Source: CAYXVU01 sp964468725 (GTDB lineage Bacteria > Acidobacteriota > Blastocatellia > UBA7656). Taken from it: a stretch of 10,603 nt of DNA. The notes beneath the pieces were generated by a model. It saw only the letters and a list, made by a program, of their open reading frames with translations. It was not told the DNA's origin and searched no databases. Each line of letters starts with the position of its first letter. Position 1 is the stretch's first letter. A program made the position numbers and the translations under genes. The DNA is taken from the NCBI GenBank assembly GCA_964468725.1, contig CAYXVU010000210.1, positions 1 to 10,603 on the forward strand, given 5' to 3'. Of the stretch, positions 6,204 through 10,603 are shown one piece after another.

Positions 6204-8864
6204 AACCGCAGCTAACTTTTTGGCCAACTGATGGGCGAGCGGTTCATCAATGATCGTCGTATGTTTGCCCGGCACATCGAAGACTTCCCACTGCTCGTTG
6301 AGCATTGCTCCCCAACCCAATCGCGCATCGGGGTAACAAGTCTCGCGCACTTCCCTGGCGCGAAAGAACGCGACAGGGCCAGGATAGGTTCGAAATTCAT
6401 ACTCTTGCGCGGCGCGCAAATGCGCGGCTGACAGATCATCTCGGAGGGCAGTAGCCAACTCGTTGTGTAAGAACGGCCACCGATATGAGGCCTGCCACAT
6501 CGCGCGTCTGAAGACGATTTCCAGATTGAGCTTCTCTTTCAGGTACTGCTTTGCGGCTGTGGGACGCATCGTTTTGATGTGCTTCCAATGTATGCCTAGC
6601 ACTTGGCGCAGTGGTAAGCGTTTCGGGTAGCCCGGCCCGAAGGTGTCGAACAAGACGACCAGCGCAACGCGCTCACCTGCGGCGACGAGTTGCTGCGCCA
6701 TCTCATAGGCAAGGAGGCCGCCAAACGAGTGGCCGCCGAGATAGTATGGCCCGACGGGCTGCACGACGCGCAGTTCTGTTAGGTAGCGCGCAGCCATTTC
6801 GGCAATCGTGAAGTAGTAGGGTTGCCGTTGCTCAGGGTTTTGCGCTCGAAAGGCATAAAATGGGCGATCCGCTCCAAGCTCTCGTGCAAGCGCGCGATAG
6901 CCAAAGATGCCGCCGCCGACGTTATGCACGCAAAAGAATGGTGGCCGCACACCGCGCGCATTGAGGGTCACCAAAAAGGTGAAGGGACGCTCTTTCTCTC
7001 CTTCGCCCAAACTTTCTGCCAGTTGGCCAATGGTTGAATACTGAAAAAAGATCGATGGGGAAAGCTGATTGCCGAATTCCTTTTCAATAGCCGCGAGCAA
7101 TTCGATGGCGCTAAGCGAATCGCCGCCCAGATCAAAGAAATTATCATCCGCCGTGATGCCTCGCACCTTGAGTACAGGCTCCATCAAACCGATCAGTCTC
7201 GCCTGCTTTTCTGTAAGCGGCGTGGCGACACGGTCGAGTGCAGTGAAGGTTTCGGGAGATGGCAGGGCTTGCCGGTCTATCTTGCCATTGGGTAGCAGAG
7301 GAAGTTCGGCAAGCGGCAGAAAGAACGCCGGAATCATGTGAGCGGGAAGTTTTTTTGCCATCGCTTCGCGCAAGTCAGTCGGAGCGATTTCGCAGGTAGG
7401 CGTTACGACATAGTAAGCAAGTAAGCGATCTTCTCCGGCGTCTGTCTTCCGTCCAATGACGATGGCAGAGTCAATCGCTTCTAATTCCAGCAAAGCATTT
7501 TCGACCTCTGCCACTTCCACGCTGAAGCCCCGAACCTTGACGCGCGAATCTTTGCGCCCCAAATGTTCGAGTAGGCCATCTGCGCTAAGCCTGCCCAAAT
7601 CGCCCGTGCGATAGATACGCCGCTGCGGGTCATCAGCATCTTGTGAAAAAGAAGCGGCGGTCAACTCGGGTTGATTCCAATAACCGGGGCTCAAGCACGG
7701 GCTGGAGACAGCCAACTCACCAACTTCACCGGCAGGCAGCGGGTTGCCTTGGTCATCAAGAATCAACAGGCGATTGCCTTCGACGGCGTACCCCGCTGGG
7801 ACGAGGTTGCCGGATAGTTCAGTCGCTTTGTTGATGTGGTGCATCGCAATGACATTCGATTCGGTGGCCGCCAGATGATTGACCAATTGGCAATGGTCAG
7901 CGCAATGCTCTTTGAACAATTCGACATCGCGCCTGTAAACCGGCTCGCCTGCCAAATCAATTGAGCGCAGGCTGGCAAGCTTCTCGCCTCCGTTAAGGGA
8001 TTCGCACAGACGCCGAAACACCGAAGCAATCGAGTGATAAACTGTCATCTTTTGTTCGCTAAGCCAATCAGCCAGTTTGCCAAACCCTTCACGCTTCAGA
8101 TTGAAAACGTGAATACTCGCGCCGTTCAGTAACGCGCTAAAGATGTCTGTTGTCGAAGCGCCGACAGCTATTGAAAACAACAAGGTCAGCCGATCATCCG
8201 CACGCAGGCGATGCCCTTCGGCATAGTTTCGCAGATTCCCCAGTATCGAGGCGTGTTGATGAATCACTCCTTTGGGCTGGCCGGTTGAGCCAGAGGTGTA
8301 AATCAAAAAGGCTAATTGATCGCTTGTCGTTAGGAGGCATGGATTATCGGTCGGGGTTGTGTCGCTGATCTCTTCGAGATTGATGACCGCCGTTGCGCTT
8401 CCCGCTAGCTGGCGGGCGAAGCCAAGATGTTTCGAATCGGTCAAGATCAATGCAGATTGGGTGTCTTCGGCAATGTAGCGGATGCGCGGCACAGGAAATT
8501 CAGGATCGACCGGAACATAGGCATTGCCCGATTTGAGGACGCCGAGAATTGCCGCAACGGCAAGCGCGTCCCGTTCCAAAACTAGCATCACGCGCGCATC
8601 ACCCGTGATGCCGCGATGCAAAATGGTATGGGCGATGCGATTGGCGGCGGCATTGAGTTCAGTGTAATCCCAACTCTGAGAGGGCGCCACAAGGGCGAGC
8701 GCCTGCGGATTCTCAGCAACATGCTTTTCGAAATACCAATGGAGAGGCCGAATGCCCGCTTGTTGGATCAACAGGCCGAGAACACTGCGCGGCGCAGTTT
8801 CCGAGAAAGCAGAAACCTTCAGGTCACGCGTCTGATGGTGGCGTGAGGGAACAGGCGGATTCAT
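6177..8864 (-). CDS. NRPS-like enzyme: adenylation - carrier protein - thioesterase (A-T-TE)
   Basis: An 895-residue single-module enzyme without a condensation domain. Adenylation domain, about 40-535: A3 LIYTSGSTGQPKGV (187-200), A7 YRTGDLGR (418-425), A8 GRKDSRVKVRGFSVEVAEVE (436-455), A10 NGKID with catalytic Lys528. Carrier domain, about 548-620: DNFFDLGGDSLSAIELL with phosphopantetheine site Ser583. Type I thioesterase, about 640-890: FFCVHNVGGG, nucleophile GGHSFGG with Ser713, Asp740 (LFDTFGP) and His868 (VPGKHTTII). All core catalytic residues are present. Two substrate-pocket motifs deviate: A4 reads FSIAVGAS, with Gly235 where amino-acid-activating domains have Asp, and A5 reads NHLAATES instead of NxYGPTE. 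The enzyme therefore probably activates a carboxylic acid without a free alpha-amino group (for example a keto, hydroxy or aryl acid), loads it on the carrier, and releases or condenses it by the thioesterase. ATG at 8864 is the only good start; its Shine-Dalgarno is weak. Its 3' end overlaps the convergent hydrolase gene. Confidence 0.92.
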   Translation of the reverse strand: MNPPVPSRHHQTRDLKVSAFSETAPRSVLGLLIQQAGIRPLHWYFEKHVAENPQALALVAPSQSWDYTELNAAANRIAHTILHRGITGDARVMLVLERDALAVAAILGVLKSGNAYVPVDPEFPVPRIRYIAEDTQSALILTDSKHLGFARQLAGSATAVINLEEISDTTPTDNPCLLTTSDQLAFLIYTSGSTGQPKGVIHQHASILGNLRNYAEGHRLRADDRLTLLFSIAVGASTTDIFSALLNGASIHVFNLKREGFGKLADWLSEQKMTVYHSIASVFRRLCESLNGGEKLASLRSIDLAGEPVYRRDVELFKEHCADHCQLVNHLAATESNVIAMHHINKATELSGNLVPAGYAVEGNRLLILDDQGNPLPAGEVGELAVSSPCLSPGYWNQPELTAASFSQDADDPQRRIYRTGDLGRLSADGLLEHLGRKDSRVKVRGFSVEVAEVENALLELEAIDSAIVIGRKTDAGEDRLLAYYVVTPTCEIAPTDLREAMAKKLPAHMIPAFFLPLAELPLLPNGKIDRQALPSPETFTALDRVATPLTEKQARLIGLMEPVLKVRGITADDNFFDLGGDSLSAIELLAAIEKEFGNQLSPSIFFQYSTIGQLAESLGEGEKERPFTFLVTLNARGVRPPFFCVHNVGGGIFGYRALARELGADRPFYAFRAQNPEQRQPYYFTIAEMAARYLTELRVVQPVGPYYLGGHSFGGLLAYEMAQQLVAAGERVALVVLFDTFGPGYPKRLPLRQVLGIHWKHIKTMRPTAAKQYLKEKLNLEIVFRRAMWQASYRWPFLHNELATALRDDLSAAHLRAAQEYEFRTYPGPVAFFRAREVRETCYPDARLGWGAMLNEQWEVFDVPGKHTTIIDEPLAHQLAKKLAAVLESRDHIA

Positions 8865-8938
8865 AGCTACTCACAGTTTCGGGGCAACCTGCGTAAATTC
8901 AGTTGTGGTGAAAAGTGAACGCTCGAAATTCAGGCTTG

Positions 8939-8967
8939 AGAGTACCGCTTCACACGGAGTCGGTCAA
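8939..8967 (-). promoter_or_regulatory. candidate sigma-70-type promoter of the NRPS-like gene
   Basis: On the minus strand TTGACC (8962-8967, five of six to the -35 consensus) lies 17 nt before TACTCT (8939-8944, three of six to the -10 consensus). It would give a leader of roughly 65-70 nt before ATG 8864. It sits after the terminator of the upstream gene, where a new promoter is needed. The -10 match is weak. Nothing else stands out in the 8865-9004 gap. Confidence 0.35.
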
Positions 8968-9004
8968 CTATGAATCGCCTGTCCCTTTGAACGGTTAGCC
9001 GCTC

Positions 9005-9045
9005 AAAAATACAAAAGCCGCGTGAACAGCAGGCATCACGCGGCT
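9005..9045 (-). terminator. intrinsic terminator after the SPFH-PEGA gene
   Basis: AGCCGCGTGA (9016-9025) and TCACGCGGCT (9036-9045) form a perfect 10-bp GC-rich stem with a 10-nt loop. Read on the minus strand the stem is followed by CTTTTGTATTTTTG, a good T-tract. It begins 25 nt after the SPFH-PEGA stop codon, separating that unit from the downstream NRPS-like gene. The plus-strand side lacks an extended T-tract, so it should work leftward. Confidence 0.88.
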
Positions 9046-9070
9046 GATTTGGAAAGTTGGAAGGAACAAC

Positions 9071-10159
9071 CTATTTTTCGAGAATCGCGTTGAAGGTCTT
9101 CTCCGACCCGGCATCAATGCGAACGCGACGTTCCCAATCTTTATAACCGGGGCGTGCAACGCGTATAGTATGTTCGCCAACCGGCAGCATCTCTTTCGAA
9201 GGTGTGCTGCCGATATAATTGCCGTCAATATAAATGTCCGCGCCATCGGGTTCGGACTTGATATTAACGGAGGCTTGCCCGCCCGCTTGCGCCACGCCGC
9301 CTTGCTGAGCAGGTTGTTGCTGCTGTTGACCGCCCATCGCGCCCATCATCATCTGGCCATAACTCATGCCGAGGCCCAACCCCATGCCCTGTCCGGCGGC
9401 TCCACCGGGTTGTTTGGCAGCGTCTTCGATGGATTTCGCCGCCTTGAATTGCATATAGGCTTGCATATCGCCGATTGCGCCCATCGCGGCGCGCTCGTCA
9501 ATCATCTTTTGCACCTCTTCAGGCGGGGTGATGGCCGACACCAAGAGGTCAACAAGCTCTAATCCTTGACGGCTGAAGTCTTCCGCAACTCTCGATTTCA
9601 CGGCGATGGCCAGTTCGTCATAGTAAGCCGGAAGGTCGAAGATGGTCTTCAGATTTTCGCCCAACAGGTCATTGAGCCGCGCAACGATGATGTCGCGCAA
9701 ATACGCATTGGCGGCTTCGGTTGAGACGATGCCGCGAGTGCCGACCACTGCGCCGACAAAGAGTTGAGGGTCAATAACACGCATTGAGTATTTGCCAAAG
9801 GCGCGTAATCGCACCATGCGGAGTTCCGTATCACGAAAGGCGATGGGCTCTTTGGTTCCCCATTTCAAGTCCTGAAAGGTGTGGCGCGCAACAAACATCA
9901 CGCTTGCTTGAAAGGGCGATTTGCCACCGAACGGCAACGACAACAGGCGAGTCAGCAAAGGCAGGTTCATGGTCGTCAGCGTGTGACGCCCCGGCCCGAA
10001 GGTATCAAGGGCTTTGCCGTCGCGGAAGAAGACGGCATTTTGATTCTCTTGCACGATCAACTGTGCGCCCAACTTGATGTCATCGGAACCCTGTTCGGGA
10101 ATGCGATGAACGATCTCCATGCCGGTATTGTCAAAATAGTTGATTACTTCAATGGCCAT
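9071..10159 (-). CDS. SPFH/Band 7 domain protein with C-terminal PEGA domain
   Basis: A 362-residue protein. Residues about 20-225 form an SPFH (stomatin/prohibitin/flotillin-like) domain of the type in Bacillus YdjI: IKLGAQLIVQENQNAVFFRDGKALDTFGPGRHTL, then RFxGK-like FGKYSMRVIDPQLFV and the GLELVDLLVSAITPPEEVQKMIDERAAMG end. There is no N-terminal membrane helix, as in that subfamily. Residues about 251-295 are a low-complexity Gly/Met/Gln linker with five consecutive Gln (278-282). Residues about 296-362 are a PEGA domain (ASVNIKSEPDGADIYIDGNYIGSTP...LPVGEHTIRVARPGYKDWERRV), a beta-rich module usually found in surface or periplasmic proteins. SPFH proteins scaffold membrane microdomains, and YdjI-like ones associate with PspA-type membrane-stress systems; that role here is inference. 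GGAG 8 nt before ATG 10159 supports the start. It follows the DUF4097-type gene by 26 nt, so the two are likely co-transcribed, ending at the adjacent terminator. Confidence 0.9.
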   Translation of the reverse strand: MAIEVINYFDNTGMEIVHRIPEQGSDDIKLGAQLIVQENQNAVFFRDGKALDTFGPGRHTLTTMNLPLLTRLLSLPFGGKSPFQASVMFVARHTFQDLKWGTKEPIAFRDTELRMVRLRAFGKYSMRVIDPQLFVGAVVGTRGIVSTEAANAYLRDIIVARLNDLLGENLKTIFDLPAYYDELAIAVKSRVAEDFSRQGLELVDLLVSAITPPEEVQKMIDERAAMGAIGDMQAYMQFKAAKSIEDAAKQPGGAAGQGMGLGLGMSYGQMMMGAMGGQQQQQPAQQGGVAQAGGQASVNIKSEPDGADIYIDGNYIGSTPSKEMLPVGEHTIRVARPGYKDWERRVRIDAGSEKTFNAILEK

Positions 10160-10167
10160 CCCAATGT

Positions 10168-10171
10168 CTCC
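10168..10171 (-). promoter_or_regulatory. ribosome binding site of the SPFH-PEGA gene
   Basis: AAAAGGAGAC on the minus strand, with its GGAG core here, lies 8 nt before ATG 10159 and within the 26-nt gap after the preceding gene's stop. It fixes the start and fits separate translation of the second gene on one mRNA. Confidence 0.75.
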
Positions 10172-10185
10172 TTTTCAGATGCTTG

Positions 10186-10603
10186 CTATGGTTTAACCTT
10201 TATGGTGATCTCGCCGCTCGCCGTCTTGCCGGTCAACGACTGACCGCCTTTGCCGAGTTTGCCGCTGACGCGCTTGCTGGCGATCTTCTCTTCGATATTC
10301 AAACCGAGGTTGTCATCTACCTCAATGCTTCCCGTCGTAGTGCTCAAATTCACATCGAGGTCAGGGAGCGAATTGAACCGCAACTCGATTCCACCACTGA
10401 CTGTGTTAAATTCGAGCGGTTGATCGGGAATGATTTTATCGAACTCCGCTGTGATGCTGCCGCTGACCGTCCGGACGCGGGCAACCCCTTCCATGTTCGA
10501 CAGCTCAATTTCGCCGCTTTTCCCATCAATGACCACTTCGCCTTTAACGCTGGAGACGTCAATCTCACCGCTGGCGGAGTCAATGGTCACTTTCCCTTCG
10601 ATA
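10186..10603 (-). CDS. DUF4097-type beta-helical repeat protein, C-terminal part (5' end outside window)
   Basis: The frame is open to the window edge and stops at TAG 10188-10186, giving the last 138 residues; the GTG codon at 10590 is probably internal. The sequence is a ladder of short beta repeats about 15-25 residues apart, each with a turn of the form SG/TG followed by an I-x-[VL] strand: SASGEIDV, GKSGEIEL, TVSGSITAEF, TVSGGIELRF, TTGSIEVD, RVSGKLGKG, TASGEITIKV. This is the pattern of the DUF4097 / putative adhesin (LiaX-like C-terminal) family, which is predicted to form a right-handed parallel beta-helix. In Firmicutes such proteins accompany envelope-stress systems; in other phyla the role is largely unknown. 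The 26-nt gap to the SPFH-PEGA gene suggests an operon. No Cys or membrane segment is visible in this part; any signal peptide would be outside the window. Confidence 0.8.
   Translation of the reverse strand, partial: IEGKVTIDSASGEIDVSSVKGEVVIDGKSGEIELSNMEGVARVRTVSGSITAEFDKIIPDQPLEFNTVSGGIELRFNSLPDLDVNLSTTTGSIEVDDNLGLNIEEKIASKRVSGKLGKGGQSLTGKTASGEITIKVKP

Noticed and set aside
6192..6221. Possible rightward terminator after the hydrolase gene (GCGG/CCGC then T5)
   Set aside because: The stem is only 4 bp and the T5 tract starts 7 nt after it, inside the opposing gene; too weak to call.
9301..9330. Gln-rich tract in the SPFH-PEGA linker, considered as a frameshift or phase-variable repeat
   Set aside because: The frame is continuous into a clear PEGA domain, and the codons are mixed rather than a uniform tandem repeat.

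Overview
The window looks like chromosomal DNA from an Acidobacteriota bacterium, possibly class Blastocatellia. The main clue is the first 3.2 kb: two tandem MacB/FtsX-type permeases with the duplicated-permease architecture and C-terminal tail (xRAAxxDPxxALRxE) of the ADOP family, which is greatly expanded in that phylum. G+C is moderate, genes are tightly packed, and most starts have a recognisable purine-rich ribosome binding site. The lineage is inferred from gene content only; no marker gene is present.

Layout. Rightward: the C-terminal third of one ADOP permease (1-741), a 91-nt gap with a hairpin, then a complete ADOP permease (833-3241). A 140-nt gap full of short palindromes follows. 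Next come a small DoxX-family membrane protein (3382-3780) and, overlapping it by ATGA, an exported 808-residue protein (3777-6203) that joins an alpha/beta-hydrolase to a second domain carrying an HEASH (HExxH) zinc-protease signature. Leftward: an 895-residue NRPS-like enzyme with adenylation, carrier and thioesterase domains (6177-8864), whose 3' end overlaps the hydrolase gene by 27 bp; then a two-gene unit of a DUF4097-type repeat protein (10186-10603, cut by the window edge) followed by an SPFH/Band 7 protein with a C-terminal PEGA domain (9071-10159), closed by a strong intrinsic terminator (9005-9045).

How the genes relate. The ADOP pair probably belongs to one export or envelope-remodelling locus extending left of the window; no ATPase is visible. 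DoxX and the hydrolase are translationally coupled. The NRPS-like enzyme stands alone with its own candidate promoter; it lacks a condensation domain, and the residue that normally grips the substrate alpha-amino group is Gly, so it may activate a non-amino carboxylic acid and release it through its thioesterase. The SPFH-PEGA and DUF4097 genes look like an envelope or membrane-stress unit.

The points most worth a second look are the hydrolase-HExxH fusion, the atypical A-T-TE enzyme, the SPFH-PEGA architecture and the palindrome cluster at 3246-3367. I see no tRNA, rRNA, CRISPR array, transposase or integrase. No gene-free stretch exceeds about 210 bases.
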